The notes under the pieces: generated by a model
Seen by the model: the letters and a program-made list of their open reading frames with translations, nothing else
Database searches by the model: none
Told to the model about the DNA's origin: nothing
Part shown: piece after piece, positions 16,040 through 24,724 of the stretch
Layout: each line of letters starts with the position of its first letter
Position numbering within the stretch: the first letter of the stretch is position 1
Position numbers and translations under genes: made by a program
Source of the DNA: an uncultured Alphaproteobacteria bacterium
GTDB lineage: Bacteria > Pseudomonadota > Alphaproteobacteria > Rs-D84
DNA: 63,649 bases
Direction: 5' to 3'
NCBI GenBank assembly: GCA_944390225.1
Contig: CALXPB010000002.1
Location: forward strand, 1-63,649

Positions 16040-17572
16040 ATGGATAATAACTATACAGTTTTAGCAAGAAAATATCGCAGTCAAAATTTTCAATCTCTTA
16101 TCGGTCAAGACGTTTTAGTAAAAACATTGACGACTGCAATCAATACAGGACGTATTGCGCATGCCTATATTTTTACAGGTATTCGTGGAACTGGGAAAAC
16201 CAGTACTGCACGAATTCTGGCAAAGGCGCTAAACTGCTTATCATCTGACGGACCTACTGCTACACCATGCGGTGTATGCGAAAACTGTCGCGCAATTGCA
16301 GCGGGGCAACATATTGACGTTCTGGAAATTGACGCAGCATCTCATACAGGTGTTGATAACATGCGCGACATTTTAGACGCAGCACAATACAGACCTACGA
16401 ATGGAAGATATAAAGTTTATATAATTGACGAAGTTCATATGCTTTCAACCAGTGCATTTAATGCATTACTAAAAACGCTTGAAGAGCCACCTGCACATGT
16501 AATATTCATTTTAGCAACAACAGAAATCAGAAAGGTACCAGTAACAATATTGTCTCGCTGTCAAAGGTTTGATTTGGTTCGCGTTCCTGTTGAAACATTA
16601 AAAAAACATTTTGCTTGGATTGCAGAACAAGAAAAAATAGAACTATCCGATGCGGCAAATGAATTACTTGCGCGTGCGGCAGACGGTTCTGTCCGAGACG
16701 GTCTATCTTTATTAGACCAAGCAATCGCACAAACAAGCGGACATGTTGATGAAAAATCTGTTTTAGACATGCTTAAACGAGCAGATAGAAGTGTCGTTGT
16801 TGACTTTATGAAAATATTATTATCCGGCGATACCGCTAGCGCTTTGGAAAAAGTTGACGAGATTTATACAAACGGTGCCGACCTGTCCATGTTACTTAAC
16901 GATATGATGGAGTGGACACATTGGGCGACCCGCATGCACCCTGCTTTACATGCCAGTGATGCCGTAAATTCACCGTATACAGCCGATCAACGCGAACAAA
17001 TAAAAGGAATCAATTCACGTGTATCATTAAATACTTTATCTCGCATATGGCAGGTAATGGTCGCTTCTGTTCCAGAAATGCAAGCCGCTGGCAATCAGAA
17101 ACAATGTTTTGATATGCTGATAATTCGATTAATACATATTGCAGATATGCCATCAATTCAAGATATGCTAAAACAGAAAGAATCAAAAACTCAGACAGAA
17201 AAAGTCTCTCAGCCTATAAAAGAAAACAACAAGGCGCCTATGATTTCTTCGGCCACAGATTTGGCAAACGAACTACAAAAATCCAAAGAAATTTTATTAT
17301 ATTCTTATTACAGCAGTAATATAGAAATCGTTGAATTCTCAGACGGAAAAATAAAATACTTTGATAGGAAAGGCGACATTGATTTTCAACAAAAATTATG
17401 CGCATGGTTAAATGAAAAAACAGGTAAGCCATGGACTCTGGAACAAGAAAAAGAATCTGTACATACTCAGACTGTTACGGAAAAAAATAAAGAGGAATTA
17501 GAAGCAGATCCGATGGTTGCCAGCGCAATGAGTCTTTTTGAAGACGCAGAAATTGTCGGGGTATCAAAATAA
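16040..17572 (+). CDS. dnaX: DNA polymerase III gamma/tau subunit
   Basis: Encodes 510 aa. It is the clamp-loader ATPase that places the beta clamp on DNA in the replisome. The Walker A GIRGTGKT is at 47-54, the zinc-binding cysteines at 66, 77, 80 and 83, the DExH-type box IIDEVHM at 128-134, and the SRC motif with the arginine finger near 172-174. A lower-complexity C-terminal part follows, shorter than in E. coli tau. The start ATG has AAGGAAG upstream. It is followed closely by a pilin-like gene, although dnaX is normally beside ybaB and recR; ybaB lies at 43 kb here. Assignment is secure. Confidence 0.97.
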   Translation: MDNNYTVLARKYRSQNFQSLIGQDVLVKTLTTAINTGRIAHAYIFTGIRGTGKTSTARILAKALNCLSSDGPTATPCGVCENCRAIAAGQHIDVLEIDAASHTGVDNMRDILDAAQYRPTNGRYKVYIIDEVHMLSTSAFNALLKTLEEPPAHVIFILATTEIRKVPVTILSRCQRFDLVRVPVETLKKHFAWIAEQEKIELSDAANELLARAADGSVRDGLSLLDQAIAQTSGHVDEKSVLDMLKRADRSVVVDFMKILLSGDTASALEKVDEIYTNGADLSMLLNDMMEWTHWATRMHPALHASDAVNSPYTADQREQIKGINSRVSLNTLSRIWQVMVASVPEMQAAGNQKQCFDMLIIRLIHIADMPSIQDMLKQKESKTQTEKVSQPIKENNKAPMISSATDLANELQKSKEILLYSYYSSNIEIVEFSDGKIKYFDRKGDIDFQQKLCAWLNEKTGKPWTLEQEKESVHTQTVTEKNKEELEADPMVASAMSLFEDAEIVGVSK

Positions 17573-17587
17573 AACAAGGATATAAAA

Positions 17588-18049
17588 ATGAAACAAGAGT
17601 CTGGACGTTCCTTAATTGAAATAATAGGTGTTTTGGCTATTGCCGGCGTAATGAGTGCAAGCGCAATTAGTATATACAATGTAATAAGAAATAACCAAGC
17701 CAGAAAAATTGCTTCTATGGAGATGGAAGAAATCGCAAAAAACGCGAAAATTCTGATGGGGGTTCGGGGTAATTATAATGGGATTTCTGTTGATTACCTT
17801 ATTTCTGCCGGTGCTTTAAAAAACAACCAAGCACCTCTTGGTGAATCTAATTGGTCCGTAGAAGCAATAAATAACGGTACCGGATTTTCTATAAATTTAA
17901 CAGGATTATCTTCTGATGAATGTCAATATTTTGCAACTGCGGCACCCAAATGGGCAACGAAAGTGCTAATAAACGGATTTGCAACAGATATAAACACCAG
18001 TTGTTTTTCAACCAAGACAAATAAGGTATCATTTACAATAGAAGAATGA
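17588..18049 (+). CDS. pilS: PilS-like type IVb pilin
   Basis: Encodes 153 aa. The short leader MKQESG is followed by the cleavage site Gly6|Arg7 and SLIEIIGVLAIAGVMSASA, with Glu at +5 and a 20-residue hydrophobic helix. The remainder has PilS-type features (NNGTGFSINLTGLSSDECQ, a C-terminal Cys that could pair with it). Type IVb pilins of the PilS family are major subunits of thin pili, assembled by an inner-membrane pilus machine that is not in this window. The stop overlaps the next gene. The gene lies about 2 kb downstream of the PilV-like operon, which is consistent with a shared pilus. The PilS assignment is from motif reading. Confidence 0.8.
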   Translation: MKQESGRSLIEIIGVLAIAGVMSASAISIYNVIRNNQARKIASMEMEEIAKNAKILMGVRGNYNGISVDYLISAGALKNNQAPLGESNWSVEAINNGTGFSINLTGLSSDECQYFATAAPKWATKVLINGFATDINTSCFSTKTNKVSFTIEE

Positions 18050-18720
18050 TGAATAAAAAGATATGCTTTTTTATTGTATCTATTTTTCTGCTGGCCGGTT
18101 GCACGACATACCACAGCCCTGATAGAAGAACATGGCCAAATTATTTGCAAGGTGCAAGTTTTACAGATATGACAGAAACAGCTCGTATAGCAAAAACGCC
18201 GGTCTATCTTGGTGCTGGAGGTAGGAGAATTATAGATACAAAAGAAAAAAGAGAATATGGTGATAAAGCAGTAAATGATAATACCATAATTTTAAATTAT
18301 ATGGGTGATCTTGAATATGAATTATACGACTCTCTTAGAAAACCTGGGATTTCTGTACAGCGTGCGGGTACGGACGTGGTAATTATACTTGTTCGTGATG
18401 CAATAATGGAACTTGATGTTGCAGATATATCTGAAACCGGTGCGGATACATTAAAAATAATATCAGACATTCTGAAAAAGAACGACGCAACATTCATAGA
18501 AATTGCCGGTTACACAGATTCTATGAAAAATCAGCAGGCTGCAAAGGCTCTATCATCGGACATGGCACAACGCGTAGGGGTTTTTCTATCTCAGCACGGG
18601 ATAAACACAACTCGTATGTTCATTGTCGGCAGAGGAGCATCCAGACCAATAGCCGCCCAAGATGATATTGGCAGGTTAACAAATAGACGCGTTGAACTTC
18701 GTCTGGTTCCTGCAAGATAA
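18046..18720 (+). CDS. OmpA-like peptidoglycan-binding lipoprotein
   Basis: Encodes 224 aa. A lipoprotein signal ends in LLAGC (Cys at about 19), so it is probably lipidated at the outer membrane. The C-terminal half (about 130-224) is an OmpA-like peptidoglycan-binding domain with GYTD and the NRRVELRL motif. It overlaps the pilin stop by four bases (ATGATGA), so pilin and lipoprotein are probably coupled. That suggests a role anchoring or stabilising the pilus system in the envelope; this is inferred. Starts 18046 and 18049 are both possible. No terminator was noticed before the next gene. Confidence 0.78.
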   Translation: MMNKKICFFIVSIFLLAGCTTYHSPDRRTWPNYLQGASFTDMTETARIAKTPVYLGAGGRRIIDTKEKREYGDKAVNDNTIILNYMGDLEYELYDSLRKPGISVQRAGTDVVIILVRDAIMELDVADISETGADTLKIISDILKKNDATFIEIAGYTDSMKNQQAAKALSSDMAQRVGVFLSQHGINTTRMFIVGRGASRPIAAQDDIGRLTNRRVELRLVPAR

Positions 18721-18736
18721 AAAAGACAAGTTTCTC

Positions 18737-18765
18737 TTTCCATTTCAGAAATTTGTTGCTATACT
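18737..18765 (+). promoter_or_regulatory. promoter of the skp gene
   Basis: TTTCCA (18737-18742), a 17-base spacer, and TATACT (18760-18765) with TGC before it. The ATG at 18797 has GGGGAAA upstream. Confidence 0.5.
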
Positions 18766-18796
18766 TTTTTCAAGAACATAAAAAAAAGGGGAAAAC

Positions 18797-19459
18797 ATGG
18801 TAAAAACATCATCTAATTCAGAAACAAAAAAGTATGTAAAAACAGGTATAATTGTGGCAATTGTAATTGCTATTGCGGCCTTGGGTGCTTGGGGCATAAG
18901 TTCTATGCGCTCTGACAGTACGGCATCCGTTGAAGAAGCAATGGAAGTCATAACAACCGATGCAGCAAACGGTGCAGAATTGCGCATTGCAGTCGTTCGT
19001 ATGGACGCAATTCAGAATGAGGCAACCGCTTTACAAGACTTACGTAAACAGAAAGAATCTTATGAATCAAAGTTGCGTGATGAACTAGAAAAAAAACAGA
19101 AAGAATTAGAAAAAGAAAAGACCGAAATTGAAAAATCACAAGATGTACTATCACGTGATGCTTTACAACGTCGCATCGTCGATTATCAAAATAAAGTAAA
19201 CGAATTACAACGTGATTTAACAGAACGCGCACAAAGTATTGAAATTTCTTTCCAGAAAGCACTGAATGAAGTTCAGGCGAAACATTTAGATCCGATAATT
19301 GAGGGTGTAATCGAAAAGAAAAATTTATCCCTAGTAATTGACGGTCGTTTTGCTCGTACAGGTGCAAATGCAGAGAACCTGGACATCACAAACGAAGTAA
19401 TTTCTGCTTTAAATAAAAAGGTATCTAACGTCAAAATGGATACCCCACAAGGCTTTTAA
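18797..19459 (+). CDS. skp: OmpH/Skp-family periplasmic chaperone
   Basis: Encodes 220 aa. Skp-type chaperones hold unfolded outer-membrane proteins in the periplasm. An N-terminal hydrophobic helix (about 15-35) is either a signal peptide or a membrane anchor; I see no clear cleavage site. The Lys/Glu-rich coiled-coil arms (about 80-165) and the ending LSLVIDGRFA resemble OmpH. It lies directly before lpxD and fabZ, matching the bamA-skp-lpxD-fabZ order, although bamA is not in the window. The uncleaved anchor would be a variation. Confidence 0.82.
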   Translation: MVKTSSNSETKKYVKTGIIVAIVIAIAALGAWGISSMRSDSTASVEEAMEVITTDAANGAELRIAVVRMDAIQNEATALQDLRKQKESYESKLRDELEKKQKELEKEKTEIEKSQDVLSRDALQRRIVDYQNKVNELQRDLTERAQSIEISFQKALNEVQAKHLDPIIEGVIEKKNLSLVIDGRFARTGANAENLDITNEVISALNKKVSNVKMDTPQGF

Positions 19460-19472
19460 TAAAACCTTTCAT

Positions 19473-19504
19473 AAAAAAACCGCCTCTTGTTTGGCGGTTT
19501 TTTT
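19473..19504 (+). terminator. terminator between skp and lpxD
   Basis: AAACCGCC (19477-19484) pairs with GGCGGTTT (19493-19500) over an 8-base loop and leads into a T-run. It separates skp from lpxD, which then needs its own promoter. Confidence 0.75.
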
Positions 19505-19536
19505 ATATTTGTGCTTTTAATTTCAAAAATATGGGG

Positions 19537-19542
19537 TATAAT
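19537..19542 (+). promoter_or_regulatory. -10 box placing the lpxD start at the ATG
   Basis: A perfect TATAAT ends six bases before the ATG at 19549. No clear -35 is seen at the usual distance. The downstream start matches a leaderless mRNA. The in-frame ATG at 19531 would overlap this -10. Confidence 0.45.
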
Positions 19543-19548
19543 CGCGAC

Positions 19549-20595
19549 ATGTTAAATAAAATAAAATCTTTGTTTATGCCGACAGCAACAAAAACAACTG
19601 CCGGTCAATTAGCCGAAAAGTTCGGTCTGGAATTGCAAGGCAACCCAGAAACCATTATATGTGGCGTAGCACCTATTGCGGATGCAAAGCCTGGTCAATT
19701 GGCTTTTTACTCCACAGAACAAAATAGTGCAGCGTTCAAAATTCTTCCGATAGATGTATTAAAAAATACGCGTGCAACCGTAATCTTGGTTCAACCAGAA
19801 CAAGTAAAAAACGCACCAAAAGGTGCAACATTACTGATAACGGAAACCCCACGGGGAAATATAGTAAAAATTTTAGGCGAAATTTATCGCGAAAAACCGC
19901 GTTATGGAATTAGTAAAAAGGCAACTGTTGAACGCGGTGTTTTTTTCAGAAAACGCAAGACTGTATATGTCGGACAATACGCAACAATTGAAAAAGGTGC
20001 TGTAATAGAAGAAGATGTAAAAATCTTTCCGGGTGCGTTTATAGGTCGTAATGTTAGTATCGGTAGAGGAACAGTTATTCAAACCGGTGCACATATAGAA
20101 AATGCAACTATTGGTTCAGACTGCGTAATAAACGCTGGGGCAGTCATAGGTAAAGACGGCTTTGGGTATACACGACAGAATGGACATAATATATTCATTC
20201 CTCATGTAGGTCGCGTTATAATAGGGGACAGGGTCTCAATCGGTGCAAATACTTGCGTTGATCGGGGTGCTATGACAGATACACAAATTGGTGACGGTAC
20301 AAAAATAGACAACCTCTGCCAAATAGCACACGGTGTTATAATAGGCAAAGAATGTTTCTTGGCAGGTGGTGTCGGTTTGGCAGGTGGTGTCATTGTTGGT
20401 GACAGGGCTTTACTGGCTGGTCAGGTTGGTATTGCGAATGGTGTAAAAATCGGAAACGATGCAGAAATTGGTGCACACAGTGGCGTATTCAGAAATGTTC
20501 CTGAGGGGCAAAAACATATGGGATATCCCGCAGGTCCAGGTACTGAATTCATGCGACATTACGCTTGGATAAGAAAACAATTAAAAGGGGAATAG
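19549..20595 (+). CDS. lpxD: UDP-3-O-acylglucosamine N-acyltransferase
   Basis: Encodes 348 aa. LpxD adds the second acyl chain to lipid A precursor. An N-terminal UDP-binding domain (about 30-95) precedes a left-handed beta helix of hexapeptide repeats (about 120-320), including IENATIGSDCVINAGAVIG and LAGGVGLAGGVIVG. The catalytic region is around the GKDGFGYTRQNGH and QIAHGVIIG motifs. Length fits LpxD. The start at 19549 follows a TATAAT with no Shine-Dalgarno, so a leaderless transcript is likely. It is followed by fabZ nine bases on, in the usual lipid A order. Confidence 0.95.
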   Translation: MLNKIKSLFMPTATKTTAGQLAEKFGLELQGNPETIICGVAPIADAKPGQLAFYSTEQNSAAFKILPIDVLKNTRATVILVQPEQVKNAPKGATLLITETPRGNIVKILGEIYREKPRYGISKKATVERGVFFRKRKTVYVGQYATIEKGAVIEEDVKIFPGAFIGRNVSIGRGTVIQTGAHIENATIGSDCVINAGAVIGKDGFGYTRQNGHNIFIPHVGRVIIGDRVSIGANTCVDRGAMTDTQIGDGTKIDNLCQIAHGVIIGKECFLAGGVGLAGGVIVGDRALLAGQVGIANGVKIGNDAEIGAHSGVFRNVPEGQKHMGYPAGPGTEFMRHYAWIRKQLKGE

Positions 20596-20604
20596 GAGAA
20601 CATT

Positions 20605-21045
20605 ATGATTGATGCAAAAGGTATAGAAGAAGTCATTCCACATCGTGGCGCAATGCGCTTGGTTGATGAAATTCGTGAATATAACGAAACAAGCGGGGTC
20701 GGTATCAAATACGTTCGTGACGACGAATTCTGGTGCGCAGGGCACTTTCCTGGTAAACCTATTATGCCGGGTGTATTACAGATAGAGGCTTTGGCTCAAA
20801 CCGCTTGTTTCATCGCAATGTCGAAAATCGGAAAAACAGACGGAAAAACCTTGGGTTATTTTACAACAATGGAAAAAATTAAATTTTCGCATATGGTAAT
20901 GCCTGGGGACGTTCTGGAATTACACGTTGAACTATTAACCTCGAAAATGCGCCTGTATAAATTCCACGGTATCGCTATGGTCAGCGGTAAAAAGGTCGCA
21001 GAGGCGATTTTCTCGGCAATACTAGAAACGCAAAAAGATGAATAA
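20605..21045 (+). CDS. fabZ: 3-hydroxyacyl-ACP dehydratase
   Basis: Encodes 146 aa. FabZ dehydrates 3-hydroxyacyl-ACP in fatty acid synthesis and works beside lipid A synthesis. Key features are IPHRG (11-15), GHFPGKPIMPG with the catalytic His47, and LQIEALAQ with the catalytic Glu61. AGGAG precedes the ATG. It follows lpxD by nine bases, so the two are one operon. A terminator follows directly; lpxA and lpxB, usually next, are not here. Confidence 0.96.
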   Translation: MIDAKGIEEVIPHRGAMRLVDEIREYNETSGVGIKYVRDDEFWCAGHFPGKPIMPGVLQIEALAQTACFIAMSKIGKTDGKTLGYFTTMEKIKFSHMVMPGDVLELHVELLTSKMRLYKFHGIAMVSGKKVAEAIFSAILETQKDE

Positions 21046-21069
21046 AAAACGCCTTTTCAGGCGTTTTTT
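21044..21069. terminator. bidirectional terminator between fabZ and virD4
   Basis: ACGCCT (21049-21054) pairs with AGGCGT (21059-21064), flanked by A and T runs, giving U-runs on both strands. It serves fabZ from the left and virD4 from the right. Confidence 0.85.
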
Positions 21070-23287
21070 ATTTTATGGGCTTCAAAACTTTTATTTCTTT
21101 GGTCTGGGGTATATATATCTTCGGTACACCAGAATATCCCAAAGCCGCATGATGAAAAGGTATCAAGAACTCTGGTAACGGGCTGCATTCACCCATTGCC
21201 ATATAACTGGCTAGTCTTGGATCTTCATGCGCCATTTGTTTGTCTGCCTCAATCGGTCTGTGATACCAACCTTGGAATATTATCAACTGTTTTTTATAGT
21301 CAAGTTTCATAATATCCATGGGGGAATATAAAGGTTCTTCTTTTGTCTCTTCTTTTTCCTTACCGTCCGCACCTTTTACTTTTTTAATTTCCATCTTCTG
21401 CCCCATCATTTCAGAAAAACGCCTTGCGGTATCAGGATCATTCTGACGTAAAACAATCTTTGCGGCCGTCGTTGATATAATCGTAGCAGCAGCATCGGCA
21501 CCATATTTTTCCTGTATCTGATGTATGTCTTGACCTATTATTAAATAAGAAATTTTTTGACCTCGACCGAGATCCGGTCCTTGAATAACCGCCTGCAATT
21601 TTTGCATTTTCGGCATTTCATCCAAAATAAATAAAACAGGATAAGGCCCCAAACGATGTCCATTGTGAAAGTCTTCTGGTTTATTCGCTAATAAAAAGTT
21701 CGTCATCAATTCAATGAATATCCCAGTAATTGGGTTTAACGCCTGTGCATCAACCATATTTATTGATAAATAAACCGTAACAGGTTTAACCTTGCCGTCC
21801 CGAGGATCCTTTAACCCACGCAAATCTTCAAAATGAAAATCTGAATGACTTGTACGATTACGAACCGCAGCATTACGGAATATCCCCAATCCCGCCATTA
21901 TAGTTGATAATATAGAACCACGTTCTTTATCTGGCGTATTCGCAAGTTGTGTTAATTCTAAAATAGCGCGATGCGCATAAGAATAAAGACGAGCCTCTTC
22001 CACTGCCGCTTGGAATAAATCTTTTATTGGGTCTGCCATCATTACCATCTGATCTCCCTGACGGCGTCGTTCTTCTAACTCTTCGGCTATGCTAATCTGA
22101 CTGGCGTTAAGCCAATCCAATATCATTGATAAAGAAGCCTCTTTACCAACCCAGGCAGGCGGTATTTTATCCCAAGTACCAACATGTACATAATTCATCG
22201 CATTTAATTCACCTTTTTGCAATAACACCTGCGCTGAAAAAGCATTCTGATCATTAATCATAGATAAATAATAGTCCGACAAAACTGCCGCATCTTCTTC
22301 GTTAAACGTTCCCGATGTAATGCGGGAATAAAAATAATCGTCTGCTCTTGCGCGTTCGACCTTTGACACTATGAATTGAATTAAACCAGACAATCCGGCG
22401 CGTCCAGAAATAGTCCAATGCGGATCCGCAGAAGAACCAGTTGCATCAGGTACTAAAACATTACAAATTGCGTCAATATATAAATCGCGCTCTTCTGTAT
22501 TAAATGGAACATGTTCAGGCGACAAAGGATTCCAAGAAGGATAATAAATACCCCGTTCTGGATCATCTTGCCCTGCCCAATTCATAATAAATACAGGCCC
22601 AATATTTGAACGATATGCCGACGACTGCTGTTTTAATTCCGGCTTTGGGTCATTTATAATCATAGAAACATTATTACACTCAAAAATTGTCGGAAACACA
22701 ACCCCTTTCGTTTTACCTGTCCCCGGGGGTGCAAGACACAGCGCAGATAAACACTCGTTCATCATAAGTGGCTTTTTCTTAAAATACCCCAAAACCATCA
22801 TAAAACCCTTGAACAGCCCCATTTTTTCAATATCTTCTTTTGTGGCCTTATTTGAAGATTTTTCTGCAAAGGAGTCTTTACCATACGGGTTAAATTCTTT
22901 TACCAAAGTTGTATCCGCCATAAAATAATATGCAATTATAGGTAATAACGGAGTTAAACAAGGTAAATCCGTTCGCATAATGGTTCGTGTTATCCAAGCA
23001 GGTATCTCAGCCAGAACAGATAATCCACCACTAGCCAGCATATTATGCAAATAAATCCCTGTCCATTTTGCAGATGCCGGCGACCAACCATATCTCCAAA
23101 CATGTTCCAAAATGAACGACAGCCCGAACGCCAAAGCACATGCAAGCCATATTCCTATGGCCCAACGCAAAGACCAGAAAACTTGCGCCATAGGTTTACG
23201 TTGGTGTTCTTTATACGCACTAGACTTGAATATATTCAAACCTTTGGATGAACCACCTGCCGATAAAATCTTGAACTTTTCAACCAT
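21068..23287 (-). CDS. virD4: type IV secretion coupling protein, VirD4/TraG family
   Basis: Encodes 739 aa. Coupling proteins are inner-membrane ATPases that recruit substrates to a type IV secretion channel. The N-terminal 125 residues hold three hydrophobic segments (about 38-60, 86-105, 108-124). Walker A is PPGTGKT at 187-193. The Walker B-like box is VLFILDEMPKM (about 555-565). The length exceeds Rickettsiales VirD4 and is closer to TraG. No virB genes are in the window, so it is an orphan here. The start has no ribosome binding site; a TATAAT ends nine bases upstream. Transferred substrates cannot be predicted. Confidence 0.92.
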   Translation of the reverse strand: MVEKFKILSAGGSSKGLNIFKSSAYKEHQRKPMAQVFWSLRWAIGIWLACALAFGLSFILEHVWRYGWSPASAKWTGIYLHNMLASGGLSVLAEIPAWITRTIMRTDLPCLTPLLPIIAYYFMADTTLVKEFNPYGKDSFAEKSSNKATKEDIEKMGLFKGFMMVLGYFKKKPLMMNECLSALCLAPPGTGKTKGVVFPTIFECNNVSMIINDPKPELKQQSSAYRSNIGPVFIMNWAGQDDPERGIYYPSWNPLSPEHVPFNTEERDLYIDAICNVLVPDATGSSADPHWTISGRAGLSGLIQFIVSKVERARADDYFYSRITSGTFNEEDAAVLSDYYLSMINDQNAFSAQVLLQKGELNAMNYVHVGTWDKIPPAWVGKEASLSMILDWLNASQISIAEELEERRRQGDQMVMMADPIKDLFQAAVEEARLYSYAHRAILELTQLANTPDKERGSILSTIMAGLGIFRNAAVRNRTSHSDFHFEDLRGLKDPRDGKVKPVTVYLSINMVDAQALNPITGIFIELMTNFLLANKPEDFHNGHRLGPYPVLFILDEMPKMQKLQAVIQGPDLGRGQKISYLIIGQDIHQIQEKYGADAAATIISTTAAKIVLRQNDPDTARRFSEMMGQKMEIKKVKGADGKEKEETKEEPLYSPMDIMKLDYKKQLIIFQGWYHRPIEADKQMAHEDPRLASYMAMGECSPLPEFLIPFHHAALGYSGVPKIYIPQTKEIKVLKPIK

Positions 23288-23296
23288 TGTTGTTAT

Positions 23297-23325
23297 ATTA
23301 TATCAGAAATTTAATAAATGATAAA
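23297..23325 (-). promoter_or_regulatory. promoter of the coupling-protein gene, near-leaderless
   Basis: On the minus strand TTTATC (23320-23325), a 17-base spacer, and a perfect TATAAT (23297-23302). The ATG at 23287 is nine bases beyond, so the transcript has at most a few leader bases. Confidence 0.5.
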
Positions 23326-23343
23326 TCAGGAAATATAAAACCA

Positions 23344-24000
23344 GTGAAAAATATTCCAAGATTATTTATAAATCAAAAACTTTGGACTGGACTTAAAACC
23401 CCTGTTGATAAAGATACTTTTCATTATATACATCATGTTATGCGCAGAAATAATTGCTTATGTTTTAATAACGGGGATGAATATGCCGCTGTCTTATCAA
23501 CAGACGGAAAACAACTTATAATCGGTAATAAAACCGCTCACACAGACCCTTCAAACGATATAACATTGTATTTTGCACCCATAAAAAGATTAGATGATTT
23601 ATTAAGCATGGCAACGCAAATGGGCGTAAAAGCACTTCAACCCGTAATTACAGAACGCGTTACAGTAAAACATATTAACTGGAACCGTATGCAAAAAATA
23701 ATAATTGAATCGGCAGAACAATCAAACAGAAATAGCGTCCCAGAAATATTACCCGAAAAAAAATTTACAGATTTAGATTTATCAGAAATGGTATTCGCCG
23801 ATGAACGTGCTGCGTACGGTAAAGAAATGCCTAAATCGATACACGGTACGAAAAAAATTCTCGTTGGACCAGAAGGTGGTTTCTCTGAATCAGAATTTTC
23901 TGTTCTTGATTCTGCGGGTGTACAAGGAATCAGTCTTGGTAAGACTATATTACGTGCGGAATTAGCGGCTGCAATTGCCATCAGCAGGATAACAGAATGA
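23344..24000 (+). CDS. rsmE: 16S rRNA m3U1498 methyltransferase
   Basis: Encodes 218 aa from a GTG at 23344 (AGGAAA upstream; the first frame codon at 23287 lies opposite the virD4 start). RsmE methylates U1498 in the 30S subunit. It is a SPOUT-class enzyme: LVGPEGGFSESE and SLGKTILRAELAAAIAI are the knot-forming SAM-binding motifs. The N-terminus MKNIPRLF matches the family's usual start. The stop overlaps the next start by four bases. The choice of GTG is the weakest point. Confidence 0.9.
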   Translation: MKNIPRLFINQKLWTGLKTPVDKDTFHYIHHVMRRNNCLCFNNGDEYAAVLSTDGKQLIIGNKTAHTDPSNDITLYFAPIKRLDDLLSMATQMGVKALQPVITERVTVKHINWNRMQKIIIESAEQSNRNSVPEILPEKKFTDLDLSEMVFADERAAYGKEMPKSIHGTKKILVGPEGGFSESEFSVLDSAGVQGISLGKTILRAELAAAIAISRITE

Positions 24001-24695
24001 AAATAAGAATTGCAAAATTCATCGCGGACTCTGGTGTTTCTTCAAGAAGAGGTGCAGAAGATTTAATTGAAAAAGGTGTCGTATCAGTTAATGGTACTAT
24101 AATAAAAACTCCTATCTTTTTTGTAGACGACAAAGATACTATAACTGTAAATGGAAGAGTCATAAAAAAAAGAAAAACAACAGAATTATATATTTTTCAT
24201 AAACCGATAAATGTTATGACAACATCATATGACCCAGAAGGTAGAAAAACAATTTATGATTGTTTACCGAAAGAATACAAACATCTTAAATACATAGGTC
24301 GATTAGATTATAAAACAACAGGTTTATTGTTATTAACAAATGACGGAGATCTGATAAAAAAACTTTCTTTACCGTCATCAAAAATTCCTAGGGTTTATAT
24401 TGCGACTGTAAGCAACATAGATTTATCTGGCTTAGAAAAAGCAAAAAAGGGTATGACCATTAATGGAATTTCATACAGACCTATGAAAATAGAAACCTTG
24501 GGGAATAATGACTTGCGCATAGAAGTAATAGAAGGGAAAAAGAATGAAATACGAATCGTTTTACGCGCATGTGGTTGCCCAGTTATAAAATTACATAGAA
24601 TTTCTTTCGGTACAATCACCCTAGGAAATCTATCAGTCGGAAAAATTCGTAAAGTTTCACAGAAAACAATTGACGCGCTGTTAAAATCTTTTTAA
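23997..24695 (+). CDS. RsuA/RluB-family pseudouridine synthase
   Basis: Encodes 232 aa. It isomerises a uridine in rRNA. The S4 domain covers about 1-50 (RIAKFIADSGVSSRRGAEDLI), the catalytic motif is GRLDYKTTGLLLLTNDG, with the catalytic Asp in RLD, and the later MTINGISYRP and RIVLRACGCPV elements match this family. The exact target (RsuA, RluB, RluE or RluF) cannot be told from motifs. It overlaps rsmE by four bases, an rRNA modification pair. Confidence 0.88.
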   Translation: MKIRIAKFIADSGVSSRRGAEDLIEKGVVSVNGTIIKTPIFFVDDKDTITVNGRVIKKRKTTELYIFHKPINVMTTSYDPEGRKTIYDCLPKEYKHLKYIGRLDYKTTGLLLLTNDGDLIKKLSLPSSKIPRVYIATVSNIDLSGLEKAKKGMTINGISYRPMKIETLGNNDLRIEVIEGKKNEIRIVLRACGCPVIKLHRISFGTITLGNLSVGKIRKVSQKTIDALLKSF

Positions 24696-24724
24696 TATTT
24701 TATAAAAAGGAAGGGAGTTTTAAT

